Positions 1-7,619 of a stretch of DNA of 64,000 nt are shown here, one piece after another. The position numbers were made by a program, and so were the translations under genes. Below the pieces are notes generated by a model. That model was not told where the DNA came from. It did not search any database and was given only the letters and a program-made list of their open reading frames with translations. This stretch comes from an uncultured Tateyamaria sp. (GTDB lineage: Bacteria; Pseudomonadota; Alphaproteobacteria; Rhodobacterales; Rhodobacteraceae): NCBI RefSeq assembly GCF_947503465.1, contig NZ_CANNDN010000003.1, positions 186,001-250,000 on the forward strand, given 5' to 3'. The stretch's first letter is position 1, and each line of letters starts with the position of its first letter.

Positions 1-134
1 GCCAGTTCCCTCTCGATCCTGCCGGTCGAGCGTGTCTCCAAGGCGGTCAAATCCTTCGCGGAGGCCTCTGAGGCCGTCACCAACCGCTCGACGCAGGCGA
101 GCAAGTCGCGTTCCAAGGCTGTCAGTTGGGTCAT
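1..134 (-). CDS. Small coiled-coil protein, possibly mobilisation-related (partial)
   Basis: This frame reads leftward from an ATG at 134 and runs off the window edge, so only about 44 N-terminal residues are visible. A strong ribosome binding site (GGAGGA on the minus strand, a few bases before the ATG) supports translation. The visible residues begin MTQLTALERDLLACVERL and form a heptad-rich, charged helix, resembling small MbeD/MobD-type accessory proteins of mobilisable elements; that resemblance is weak. The ATG directly follows the stop codon of the truncated HTH gene (TAG then ATG), so the two are co-transcribed. The neighbouring tRNA-Arg suggests it belongs to an integrated element extending left of the window. 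Confidence 0.5.
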   Translation of the reverse strand, partial: MTQLTALERDLLACVERLVTASEASAKDLTALETRSTGRIEREL

Positions 135-257
135 CTAATCCTCCTCGATGCCAGAGCCATCGTCAGAGGCCTTGTCCGCCAGAAACATGATGATCTGCTT
201 GCGCGTCGCACTCCCAAACTTCCGCTCGGCGCATGCGTTTGCCACGCGCCAGCTCAT
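135..257 (-). pseudogene. Truncated helix-turn-helix protein of a mobile element
   Basis: Starting at the ATG at 257 the frame encodes 40 residues, with blocks ACAERKFGSATRKQ and MFLADKASDDGSG. These match my recollection of the N-terminus of HTH (winged-helix) proteins common on integrated elements and phages of Rhodobacteraceae, which normally continue into a full recognition-helix domain. Here the frame ends five residues after GSG (IEED then TAG), so the DNA-binding part is missing. I infer an internal deletion that fused its start to the next gene. An open frame extends upstream to 365, but those residues are not conserved-looking. It could instead be a short expressed leader for the downstream gene. 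Confidence 0.5.
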
Positions 258-290
258 TGGGAGGCCTCGAAAGCCGCACAGACGTGCGAA

Positions 291-309
291 TTTTGTACAG
301 GTTTTGTAC
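291..309. repeat. Tandem TTTTGTAC direct repeat
   Basis: TTTTGTAC occurs at 291-298 and again at 302-309, an 11-base period close to one helical turn. It lies upstream of the truncated HTH gene and downstream of tRNA-Arg, where an integrated element would keep its regulatory or recombinase arm sites. Function is not known. Confidence 0.4.
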
Positions 310-357
310 GAGATTTCGGTCGTTTCCGGAGAATTCTGCGGAAAACGAAACGGGTGT

Positions 358-377
358 TTCTGCACGCTCCTGCAGAA
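358..377. promoter_or_regulatory. Perfect inverted repeat beside tRNA-Arg
   Basis: TTCTGCA (358-364) and TGCAGAA (371-377) form perfect 7-bp arms around a 6-nt spacer, about 35 bp beyond the 3' end of tRNA-Arg. A second imperfect palindrome, TTTCCG...CGGAAA at 323-344, lies next to it. Candidates are a terminator for the tRNA transcript, an operator for the HTH protein, or a recombinase binding site at an attachment junction. There is no T-run favouring a terminator. Confidence 0.4.
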
Positions 378-412
378 CCCCTTGCAAATAAGTCATATTT
401 TTCAGGCAGTTT

Positions 413-489
413 TGGCGACCCCGGCAGGATTCGAACCTGCAACCTGCCCCTTAGGAGGGGGCTGCTCTATCCAGTTGAGCCACGGGGCC
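413..489 (-). tRNA. tRNA-Arg (anticodon CCT)
   Basis: Read on the minus strand, the 77-nt sequence folds as a complete cloverleaf. The acceptor stem pairs GGCCCCG with CGGGGTC (one G-T pair), the D loop carries the usual AACTGGATAGAGC, and the T arm has GGTTCGAATCC. The anticodon arm is CCCCT-CCT-AAGGGG, giving anticodon CCT for AGG arginine codons. The terminal CCA is encoded (413-415 on the plus strand). Arg tRNA genes are frequent integration sites, which fits the mobile-element remnants immediately to the left. Transcription runs toward those remnants. Confidence 0.97.
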
Positions 490-615
490 GCTGTGCACCG
501 AATTATCGTTTCAAGCAGCCCTTGTCACCCGTTTCAGCAACCTTCGGGTCGCCCAAATGCTTGAATCCCGCGCGGTTTTGGCGGTAACTCGGACAAACGA
601 CTGAAAGGACCCTCC

Positions 616-1650
616 TTGACCGACCGCCCTGCCCGCCCGCTGACCCTGCGCGATGTCTCAGCCGCGTCGGGCGTGTCCGAAATGACCGTCAGTCGCGTGC
701 TACGCAATCGGGGCGATGTCTCGGAAGCGACCCGCAAGAAAGTGCTCGAAGCGGCCAAGGCGCTGGGTTACGTGCCCAACCAGATCGCAGGGTCGCTGGC
801 ATCCCAACATGTCAACCTTGTGGCGGTGATTGTCCCGTCGCTCAGCAACATGGTCTTTCCCGAGGTGCTGACCGGCATCAACCAGGTGCTGGAAGATACG
901 CCGTTGCAACCTGTCTTCGGTGTCACGGACTACATGCGCGACAAGGAAGAGCGGGTGCTTTACGAAATGCTGTCCTGGCGCCCATCCGGCGTGATCATCG
1001 CAGGGCTAGAGCATTCGGACGCAGCCCAGGCCATGCTGAAGAATGCAGGCATCCCCGTGGTCGAAATCATGGACACCGATGGCACACCCGTGGACAACAT
1101 GGTCGGCATCTCGCACCGCCAGGCGGGGCTGGACATGGCCAAGGCGATCCTCAAGCAGGGGTATTCCCGGATCGGGTTCATGGGCACATCGATGCCGCGC
1201 GATCACCGCGCCCGCAAGCGGTTCGAAGGTCTGACAGAGGGCCTGGCCAAGGCCGGGATCGAGATTGAGGCCCGCGACTTTTATGAAGGCGGGTCGGCCC
1301 TGGCCAAGGGGCGCGAGATGACCAAAACGATGCTTGACGCGAACCCCGAACTGGATTTCCTGTATTATTCCAATGATATGATCGGTGCCGGTGGCCTGCT
1401 TTACCTGCTGGACGAAGGGATCGATGTGCCCGGCCAAATCGGGCTGGCGGGGTTCAACGGGGTTGAATTGTTGCAAGGGTTGCCCCGCCAACTGGCCACG
1501 ACAGATGCCTGTCGGTTAGAGATCGGGCGCGCAGCGGCAGAGATTATTCGCGATCGCAACGCCGACGGCGCAGATCCGGACCCCAGGCACATCACGCTCA
1601 AGCCCACCATTTCCTATGGCGACACATTGCGCCGCGCCCTGCGGACGTGA
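616..1650 (+). CDS. LacI/GntR-type transcriptional regulator
   Basis: A 344-residue protein of normal LacI-family length. Residues about 10-60 hold the LacI helix-turn-helix (LRDVSAASGVSEMTVSRVLR) and the hinge helix ending in NQIAGSLAS; the rest is a periplasmic-binding-protein-like effector domain. Its sequence style is closest to gluconate-repressor (GntR of E. coli) proteins, so the effector is probably a sugar or sugar acid. The start is TTG at 616, chosen because AAAGGA lies just upstream. Its last four bases (GTGA) overlap the start of the DNA-glycosylase gene. No LacI-type operator was evident nearby, so its targets are unknown; the sugar-acid genes farther along are a possibility only. 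Confidence 0.88.
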   Translation: MTDRPARPLTLRDVSAASGVSEMTVSRVLRNRGDVSEATRKKVLEAAKALGYVPNQIAGSLASQHVNLVAVIVPSLSNMVFPEVLTGINQVLEDTPLQPVFGVTDYMRDKEERVLYEMLSWRPSGVIIAGLEHSDAAQAMLKNAGIPVVEIMDTDGTPVDNMVGISHRQAGLDMAKAILKQGYSRIGFMGTSMPRDHRARKRFEGLTEGLAKAGIEIEARDFYEGGSALAKGREMTKTMLDANPELDFLYYSNDMIGAGGLLYLLDEGIDVPGQIGLAGFNGVELLQGLPRQLATTDACRLEIGRAAAEIIRDRNADGADPDPRHITLKPTISYGDTLRRALRT

Positions 1651-2855
1651 CGCCCTTTGCCCTGACGAACACGCAAGCGCGGCGCGTTTTTCTGGACCGG
1701 CACGCCCTGTCAGACACGCCCGCCGGCCCCGCCCGTGGCGCAGCCCTGCTGGATCTGATCACGCGCCTTGGCTTTGTGCAGCTTGACAGTATCAACACCG
1801 TTGCCCGCGCCCACGATCTGATCCTGTTTGCCCGCAAACCCCAGTACCGCCCCAAGAACCTGCGCACTCTCTATGAACGGGACCGGGCGCTGTTTGAACA
1901 TTGGACGCATGATGCCGCGGTGATCCCGAACGCGTTCTACCCCTATTGGCATTTGCGCCGTGAACGGGATGCCGCGCGATTGCGCGACAAGTGGAGCGCG
2001 TGGCGCCGCGAGGGGTTCGAGGACAAGTTTCAGCCTGTCCTGGACCGTATTCGCGAACAGGGTCCGTGCTGCTCGGGCGATGTGGGCGAGGGGGAAACAC
2101 GCGGGTCCGGCGGCTGGTGGGACTGGCATCCGTCCAAGACTGCGCTGGAATACCTTTGGCGCAGCGGCGCGCTGCAGGTGGTCAGGCGGGAAGGTTTTCA
2201 GAAATACTATGACCTGACCGAACGGGTGATGGACGCCCGCACCATCGGCAATGCGCCGGATACCGAAGAAACCATCGATTGGTGCTGCCGTGCGGCGCTG
2301 GACCGGCTGGGCTTTGCCACCCATGGTGAACTGTCTGCGTTCTGGGATCACATCAGCCCGGCCGAAGCGAAGGACTGGTGCACACGGGCCCTTGCCGCGG
2401 GACGCATCGTGCACGTGACGGTTGCAGGTGCGGATGGCGTCGCCCGCCCTGCCTTTGCCTGGCCGTCGCTGCCCGATGACCCCGCGTTGGACTGCCCGCC
2501 CACCGCGCGGCTGCGCGTGCTCAGCCCGTTCGATCCGGCCTTGCGCGACCGCAAACGGGCCGAGCGGTTGTTCGGGTTCGCCTACCGGATCGAGATTTTC
2601 GTCCCGGAACCCAAGCGCACCTATGGCTACTATGTATTCCCGCTGATGGAAGGCGACCGGCTGGTGGGCCGCGTCGATATGAAAGCACATCGCGCCGATG
2701 ATGTTCTGCGTATCCGCGCCCTGTGGCCCGAGCGTAAAGTGCGGTGGGGCAAGGGCCGGCAGGCCGCGTTCGAGAGTGAGCTGGACCGGATCGTCAGGCT
2801 GGCCGGTGTCTCTGCCTTCACCTTCGAAGATGGCTGGTTGCGGGACGCGCTTTAG
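1647..2855 (+). CDS. ycaQ: YcaQ/AlkX-family winged-helix DNA glycosylase
   Basis: A 402-residue protein of the YcaQ family (HTH_42; related to AlkZ/AlkX), DNA glycosylases that unhook interstrand crosslinks and remove bulky alkylated bases. The catalytic-type Q-x-D motif is seen in FVQLDSINTVARAHDLILFAR (about residue 47), followed by YRPKNLRTLYERDRALFEHW, a family hallmark. The C-terminal part (FGFAYRIEIFVPEPKRTYGYYVFPLMEGDRL) is also typical. It starts at a GTG overlapping the LacI-gene stop by 4 nt, so the two are translationally coupled. The product should act in cytosolic DNA repair. The coupling to a sugar-type repressor is odd and probably reflects operon drift. Confidence 0.87.
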   Translation: MTPFALTNTQARRVFLDRHALSDTPAGPARGAALLDLITRLGFVQLDSINTVARAHDLILFARKPQYRPKNLRTLYERDRALFEHWTHDAAVIPNAFYPYWHLRRERDAARLRDKWSAWRREGFEDKFQPVLDRIREQGPCCSGDVGEGETRGSGGWWDWHPSKTALEYLWRSGALQVVRREGFQKYYDLTERVMDARTIGNAPDTEETIDWCCRAALDRLGFATHGELSAFWDHISPAEAKDWCTRALAAGRIVHVTVAGADGVARPAFAWPSLPDDPALDCPPTARLRVLSPFDPALRDRKRAERLFGFAYRIEIFVPEPKRTYGYYVFPLMEGDRLVGRVDMKAHRADDVLRIRALWPERKVRWGKGRQAAFESELDRIVRLAGVSAFTFEDGWLRDAL

Positions 2856-2892
2856 CGTTGCGCCCGCAATCAAAGCGCTTACCCTGCGCCGC

Positions 2893-3642
2893 ATGAATGA
2901 CGTCACCGCATACACGCCCAAGGTCAGGTCGGTTGGCCTGGACGGTGTGCTTGTGACCTTTGGCGACAGCGCAACAGACGCCGCAAACAGGGCCGCCATT
3001 GCCTTTCGCGACGCCGTAGACGCGCAGGGTTGGACAGAGGTCAGCGAAAGTAGCAGCACGTTGGTGTCGGCGTTCTTTCGGGTGGACCTGTCCGCATATC
3101 GGTTCGACTCCCTCGCACACCGGTTGGAGGAGGTTCTGAACACGAAGGACTGGTTTGACGCAGGCTTGCCCGAGGGCAGGACCCTTTGGACAATACCCGC
3201 TGTTTTCGGATCGGACCGCGCCCCGCAATTTGCGGAAGCCGCAGATGCCGCGGGGCTGAGCGAAGCAGAGGCCTTGCGCGACATGACGTCAACGCGGCTG
3301 CGGGTGCTGACGCTGGGGTTTGCGCCCGGGCAGCCCTATCTGGGCACGCTGGGCGAGGCCTGGAACATCCCACGGCAGAAAGAACTGACGCCGAATGTCC
3401 CGGCTGGTGCACTGGTCGCGGCGGTGCGCCAGATTTGCCTTTTTGCCAAGGATACCCCGACAGGATGGCGACATGTCGGGCAATCGGCCTTTGCCTGTTT
3501 CTGTCCCAGCGGGGACACGCCTTTTCCGCTGGCACCGGGGGACGAGGTGCAATTTGCCGATGTTTCGGCAGTTGAACTGGCCCGGATCGAGGCAACCGTG
3601 ACCGATGGCACAGGCGGTGCAACGCGGGACATCATCGGATGA
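2893..3642 (+). CDS. pxpB: 5-oxoprolinase subunit PxpB
   Basis: A 249-residue AHS1/KipI-family protein. With PxpC and PxpA it forms the ATP-dependent 5-oxoprolinase that opens pyroglutamate to glutamate in the cytosol. Recognisable blocks include GDGVLVTFGD-like N-terminal sequence (VGLDGVLVTFGDSATDAA), LTLGFAPGQPYLGTL and NVPAGALVAAV. The ATG at 2893 is preferred because upstream residues of the longer open frame overlap ycaQ coding sequence and are unrelated; the ribosome binding site is weak. It overlaps pxpC by 4 nt (ATGA). The gene order pxpB-pxpC-pxpA is standard for this enzyme. Confidence 0.93.
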   Translation: MNDVTAYTPKVRSVGLDGVLVTFGDSATDAANRAAIAFRDAVDAQGWTEVSESSSTLVSAFFRVDLSAYRFDSLAHRLEEVLNTKDWFDAGLPEGRTLWTIPAVFGSDRAPQFAEAADAAGLSEAEALRDMTSTRLRVLTLGFAPGQPYLGTLGEAWNIPRQKELTPNVPAGALVAAVRQICLFAKDTPTGWRHVGQSAFACFCPSGDTPFPLAPGDEVQFADVSAVELARIEATVTDGTGGATRDIIG

Positions 3643-4661
3643 CGGCGCTGGTGGTTCATCAGGTTGGACCCGGCGTTGCCGTGCAGGATCTGGGCCGTGA
3701 GGGTTTTCTCGCCAAAGGATTGACACGTGGCGGTGCAGCGGACCGGTTGGCCGTACACGAAGGCGCCGCATTGCTCAAGCAATCCAAGGACTTGGCTGTT
3801 CTCGAGATGGTTGGCACAGGCGGGTCGTTCGCGGCGACAGAGGATGTACGCATCGCCCTGTCCGGTGCGGAAATGACCGCGCAGATCGATGGCGCGGCCG
3901 TGGCCTGGAACGCCAGTCACATGGTCCCCGCGGGGGCGACGCTGGTCATCGGGCCAACGCGCGTTGGCACCTATGGTTACCTGCATGTCGGTGGCGGTTT
4001 TGCCACTGAACCCATGCTTGGATCCCGCGCGACGCATCAATCCTGCGGGTTGGGGGCGCTTGTCGCAGCCGGGGAACACTTGCCAATCGGCGACGATCAG
4101 CGGCGCGATGTCGGCCTGACATTGCCCCGCGACACCCGGTTTGGCGGCGGCACAGTGCGCATTGTCCCCAGCATGCAAACTGCTGATTTTCCTGATGAAA
4201 CACGCGCGCGCTTTGAGGCGACGACGTTTCGCAGGGACCCGCGTGCCAACCGTCAGGGCATCCGTCTCGACAGTGATGGCGCAGGGTTTGCCAGCCCAAG
4301 TGCGCTTGGCATTGTGAGCGAGGTCATCGTTCCGGGCGACATCCAGATCACCGGCGATGGCACGCCGTTTGTCCTGATGGCCGAAAGCCAGACAACCGGG
4401 GGCTACCCCCGTATCGGAACGGTTCTGCCTTGCGATCTGCCGCGCGTCGCCCAGGCGCCCGCTGGCGCGTCCTTGCAATTCCAGTTCGTCGAACTGGAGG
4501 ACGGCGCGGCCATCGAGGCGCGGGCGCGGGCCGCCTGGGCCGCGCTGCCCAAGGCCGTGACCCCGCTTGTGCGCGACCCGGCTGACATGCAGGATTTGCT
4601 GAGTTATCAATTGGTTGGCGGCGTCGTGTCTGCAACCGATGCGCTGTTGGATGAAGGATAA
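3639..4661 (+). CDS. pxpC: 5-oxoprolinase subunit PxpC
   Basis: A 340-residue AHS2/KipA-family protein (biotin-dependent carboxyltransferase family annotation), the second subunit of ATP-dependent 5-oxoprolinase. Typical motifs are QVGPGVAVQDLGREGFLAKGL near the N-terminus, the DRLAVHEGAALL block, and AESQTTGGYPRIGTVLPCD about residue 248-266. Length is normal. The start overlaps the pxpB stop by 4 nt and pxpA begins 4 nt after its stop, so the three subunits are made from one message in near-stoichiometric amounts. Confidence 0.94.
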   Translation: MTALVVHQVGPGVAVQDLGREGFLAKGLTRGGAADRLAVHEGAALLKQSKDLAVLEMVGTGGSFAATEDVRIALSGAEMTAQIDGAAVAWNASHMVPAGATLVIGPTRVGTYGYLHVGGGFATEPMLGSRATHQSCGLGALVAAGEHLPIGDDQRRDVGLTLPRDTRFGGGTVRIVPSMQTADFPDETRARFEATTFRRDPRANRQGIRLDSDGAGFASPSALGIVSEVIVPGDIQITGDGTPFVLMAESQTTGGYPRIGTVLPCDLPRVAQAPAGASLQFQFVELEDGAAIEARARAAWAALPKAVTPLVRDPADMQDLLSYQLVGGVVSATDALLDEG

Positions 4662-4665
4662 AAAC

Positions 4666-5433
4666 ATGCAAGTCGATCTGAACGCCGATATGGGCGAAAG
4701 CTTTGGTCCCTGGACAATGGGCGATGATGCCGCCCTGTTGAACACGGTGACGTCGGCCAACATCGCCTGCGGGGCGCATGCCGGGGACCCGGATGTGATG
4801 GCCGCGACGATGGGGATTGCCCTGGAGAAGGGGGTTGGCATCGGATCGCATCCCGGCTTTGCCGACATTCAGGGGTTCGGGCGGCGGCGCATTGATATGC
4901 CATTGAAATCGCTTCAGAATTCGATCCGCTGTCAGGTGGGTGCGACGCTTGGCATGGCCAATGCGCTGGGGGCGACGGTCCGTCACATCAAGCTGCATGG
5001 CGCGCTTGGCAACATGACGTCGGAGAATGAAGACATGGCGCGGGGCTGTTACGAGGCGGCGCTGTCGGCGCATCCGGATGCGATCATCATGGTGCTTGCC
5101 GCCACAGCGCAGGAGCGCGCGGCGCGCAGCCTTGGGGCGCGGTTTGCGTGCGAGATTTTTGCAGACCGGGCATATAATGACGATGCCACGCTGGTGGACC
5201 GTCGCAAGCCCGGGGCCATCATCCATGATGCTGAAATTGCAGGAAAAAGAATGGTCGAGATGGTGAAGGCGCAGGCCATCATCACCGACAGTGGCACGCG
5301 GATCGAGACACCGATCGACACGATCTGCTGTCATGGGGACACGCCGGAAGCGGTGGACATCGCCGCCTCGGTCCGGAGGACGCTGGAGGCTGAGGGGATC
5401 GCCGTCAAGGCGTTTGAGGGGCGGACGGGGTAG
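4666..5433 (+). CDS. pxpA: 5-oxoprolinase subunit PxpA (LamB/YcsF family)
   Basis: A 255-residue LamB/YcsF-family TIM-barrel protein, the third subunit of 5-oxoprolinase. The signature DLNADMGESFGPW occurs at residues 4-16, followed by NIACGAHAGDPDVM and VRHIKLHGALGNM. ATG at 4666 is chosen because it places the signature at the N-terminus and follows GAAGGATAAAAAC, a usable ribosome binding site; a longer frame from 4615 overlaps pxpC. It is the last gene of the + operon. About 210 bp of repeat-rich non-coding DNA follow before the convergent Rieske genes. Confidence 0.94.
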   Translation: MQVDLNADMGESFGPWTMGDDAALLNTVTSANIACGAHAGDPDVMAATMGIALEKGVGIGSHPGFADIQGFGRRRIDMPLKSLQNSIRCQVGATLGMANALGATVRHIKLHGALGNMTSENEDMARGCYEAALSAHPDAIIMVLAATAQERAARSLGARFACEIFADRAYNDDATLVDRRKPGAIIHDAEIAGKRMVEMVKAQAIITDSGTRIETPIDTICCHGDTPEAVDIAASVRRTLEAEGIAVKAFEGRTG

Positions 5434-5484
5434 CGTACGCGCAACGGTTCATCCGATTTCGGCGCGCGGGACCGCAAAAGCCGG

Positions 5485-5617
5485 GTTAACGCCATAAAAA
5501 CAACGCGAATCCGCGATGCACAACCCGTACACAACCTGTGCACAGGGCGTGCACCGACGGTACACCGGAACGTGGGTTAACGCAGCGCGCGGTCGGATGT
5601 GTTAATCATCGGTTAAC
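5485..5617. repeat. Intergenic cluster of GTGCAC/GTACAC and GTTAAC motifs
   Basis: The region between pxpA and the Rieske-TPP gene carries four GTTAA(C/T) motifs (5485, 5576, 5601 and 5612) and a run of related GTGCAC/GTACAC-type words between about 5516 and 5565 (ATGCACAACCCGTACACAAC and so on). The words are short, spaced 10-15 bp apart, and have no open frame of note. From memory, comparable word clusters occur in other Rhodobacteraceae intergenic regions, but I cannot confirm that here. Function is unknown. Confidence 0.45.
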
Positions 5618-5624
5618 GGCGGGC

Positions 5625-5645
5625 GGTGCGCAGTGAATGCGCACC
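5625..5645 (-). terminator. Hairpin directly after the Rieske-TPP stop codon
   Basis: GGTGCGCA (5625-5632) and TGCGCACC (5638-5645) pair perfectly over 8 bp with a 5-nt loop. The hairpin begins on the base next to the stop codon of the minus-strand gene, so it is well placed as a terminator or 3' stabiliser of that operon, and it could also act on the pxp transcript. There is no clear U-tract. Confidence 0.55.
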
Positions 5646-7619
5646 CTACACCAGTTCGGCGTCCGTCATGATCTCGACCAGGGCGGGGCCATCGACGGCC
5701 AGCGCTTTCTGCAACGCCGCTTCGATGGCGTCGGACGACACCACCTTTTCGCCATGCGCGCCACAGATCTTGGCAAAGGCCGCGAAGGACGGGTTGTGCA
5801 GGGACGTTTCCCATACCGGCCATTCACCGGATTTCTGTTCCTTGGTGATCTTGCCCAGCTCGCCGTTGTGCAGCAGCACGTGGGTGATATCCATGCCGTA
5901 TTTCACAGCGGTCGTCAGTTCCATGGCGTATTGACCAAAGCCACCGTCGCCGGAGATCGAGATGATCTTGCGCCCTTTCAACCACTCGAAATCCTGTGTG
6001 GCCGCCCATGCACCCATCGCGGCGGGAAAGCCGAAGCCGATGGAGCCGAGATAGCCGGACATGAGAACGCGCTGGCCCTTCGTCTCGAAGTACCGCCCGA
6101 AGGAATAGGTATTGTTGCCCACGTCCACGGCGATGATCGCATCCTCGGGCGCCACGCGGCTGAGTGCGTCGAAGATGGCGAAGGCGTGGATGCCCTTGGC
6201 TGTTTCCTCTTCCATCCTGCTGCGTTTTTCCTTGCGCCAGATGTCCCAGCGGTCGGCCAGCTCGGCGATCTGGTCGTCGGCGTCGGCGGATTTCTTGAGG
6301 CCCGGTGTGATCGCGTCGCAGAACGCCCCGATCTCGGACCAGATGGGCAGGTCGACGGGGTGGAACTTGCCCAGTTGCATGCGCTCGTAATCGACCTGGA
6401 TGATGGGTTTCGACGGTTCGATCCCGGTGTGGTTCGAAAAGGAGGTGCCGAGGGTCAGGATCAGGTCCGCCTCGTTCATGAACCATGACGCGATGGGTGT
6501 GCCGGAGCGGCCCAGGACGCCGGCGGCGTTCGGGTGGCTGTCGGCCAGCAGGCCCTTTCCCTTGAACGTGGTCAGGACCGGCGCGCCAAGGGTTTCGGCG
6601 AGTTTGGTGATCGCCCCCATATGCGCCCACGCGCCGAAGCCGATCACCAGAATGGGACGCTTGGCCCTGTTCAGCAGCTTCAAGGCATCCCACACGTCGT
6701 CCTCGGTTGGCTTGATCGCGACCCGGCCCATACGGCCATCCGGTGTGGACGCAGGCGCATCTGACGGGTTCGTCTGCATGTCATCCGGGAAGATCAGGTG
6801 GGCCACGTCCTGTTGCACGACCGCGTTTTTCATCGCCAGCGACACCAGTTCAGCGTGCTTGGAGGTGCTGAGCACCGTCTGGCTGAACTTGGTCACCGCA
6901 TCGAAGGCCGAGGCCAGGTCGATGTCCTGGAACGCGCCGGGGCCGAAGACCTGGGTTTGCACCTGCCCCGTGAGGGCCAGCACGGGCGCGCGGTCCACCT
7001 TGGCGTCCCAGAGGCCGGTGAGCAGGTTGGTTGCCCCCGGCCCCGCGATGGTCAGGCAGGCGGCGGGGTGGCCCGTCAGCTTGCCATAGGCCGACGCGGC
7101 AAAGGCGGCGGCCCCTTCGTGGCGGATGCCCACATATTTCATCTCGCCCGCCTCGACCCGCAGGCGGATCGCATCGGCCAGACCGAGGTTCGAGTGGCCC
7201 ACCATGCCGAAGACATGTTTGAGGCCCCAGTTCACCATGCTTTCGGCCATCTGGTCCGACACGGTGCGTTCGTGTGGCGGTTCGGGTTCGAGCCCCACAA
7301 ATATCTCGTCATCCTCGATCCTGAGCGGATAGATTTTTTGCCCCGTATCCTCGTGCCCGCCCGGAGGGGCACCGGTCAGCGGGTCAAAGTCCCAGCCGTG
7401 CCAGGGGCAACGGATCCAGCATTTGCCGCCTTCGCCCTTTTCGATCGATCCTTCGCCCAGGGGACCCCGCTGGTGGGGGCAATGATTGTCCATCGCGGCC
7501 CATTGCCCGTCGAAATGCGACAGGCAAATGGAGACCGTGCGCGCGGTGACCGTTTTGACCCGCCCTTCGGGCAAGTCGCCGGTATGTCCCACCGAGATCC
7601 AGTCGAGCGTTTCGGTCAT
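5646..7619 (-). CDS. Rieske [2Fe-2S]-TPP-dependent enzyme fusion
   Basis: A 657-residue fusion. Residues 1-105 are a Rieske domain with intact ligands C47-x-H49 and C71-x2-H74 (CPHQRG and CPWHGWDF). From about 120 to the end is a complete TPP enzyme of the acetolactate synthase/pyruvate oxidase/benzoylformate decarboxylase superfamily: RHEGAAAFAASAYGKLTG contains the cofactor-activating Glu, and GDG at 557-559 with Asn 585 is the diphosphate-Mg motif. The substrate cannot be read, but a 2-oxo acid decarboxylation passing electrons to the Rieske cluster is plausible. No signal peptide, so cytosolic. Its ATG overlaps the stop of the preceding Rieske-GltS gene by 4 nt, with GGAGGAG inside the upstream coding end, so the two are translationally coupled. 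Confidence 0.88.
   Translation of the reverse strand: MTETLDWISVGHTGDLPEGRVKTVTARTVSICLSHFDGQWAAMDNHCPHQRGPLGEGSIEKGEGGKCWIRCPWHGWDFDPLTGAPPGGHEDTGQKIYPLRIEDDEIFVGLEPEPPHERTVSDQMAESMVNWGLKHVFGMVGHSNLGLADAIRLRVEAGEMKYVGIRHEGAAAFAASAYGKLTGHPAACLTIAGPGATNLLTGLWDAKVDRAPVLALTGQVQTQVFGPGAFQDIDLASAFDAVTKFSQTVLSTSKHAELVSLAMKNAVVQQDVAHLIFPDDMQTNPSDAPASTPDGRMGRVAIKPTEDDVWDALKLLNRAKRPILVIGFGAWAHMGAITKLAETLGAPVLTTFKGKGLLADSHPNAAGVLGRSGTPIASWFMNEADLILTLGTSFSNHTGIEPSKPIIQVDYERMQLGKFHPVDLPIWSEIGAFCDAITPGLKKSADADDQIAELADRWDIWRKEKRSRMEEETAKGIHAFAIFDALSRVAPEDAIIAVDVGNNTYSFGRYFETKGQRVLMSGYLGSIGFGFPAAMGAWAATQDFEWLKGRKIISISGDGGFGQYAMELTTAVKYGMDITHVLLHNGELGKITKEQKSGEWPVWETSLHNPSFAAFAKICGAHGEKVVSSDAIEAALQKALAVDGPALVEIMTDAELV

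Noticed and set aside
1-138. Plus-strand reading of the left edge as a C-terminal gene fragment
   Set aside because: The plus frame ends at a TAA at 136, but the minus frame has an ATG with a strong ribosome binding site and helical protein character, so minus is preferred.
3336-4868. Long minus-strand frame across pxpB/pxpC/pxpA
   Set aside because: Shadow of the pxp genes; composition follows their codon positions and shows no motif.
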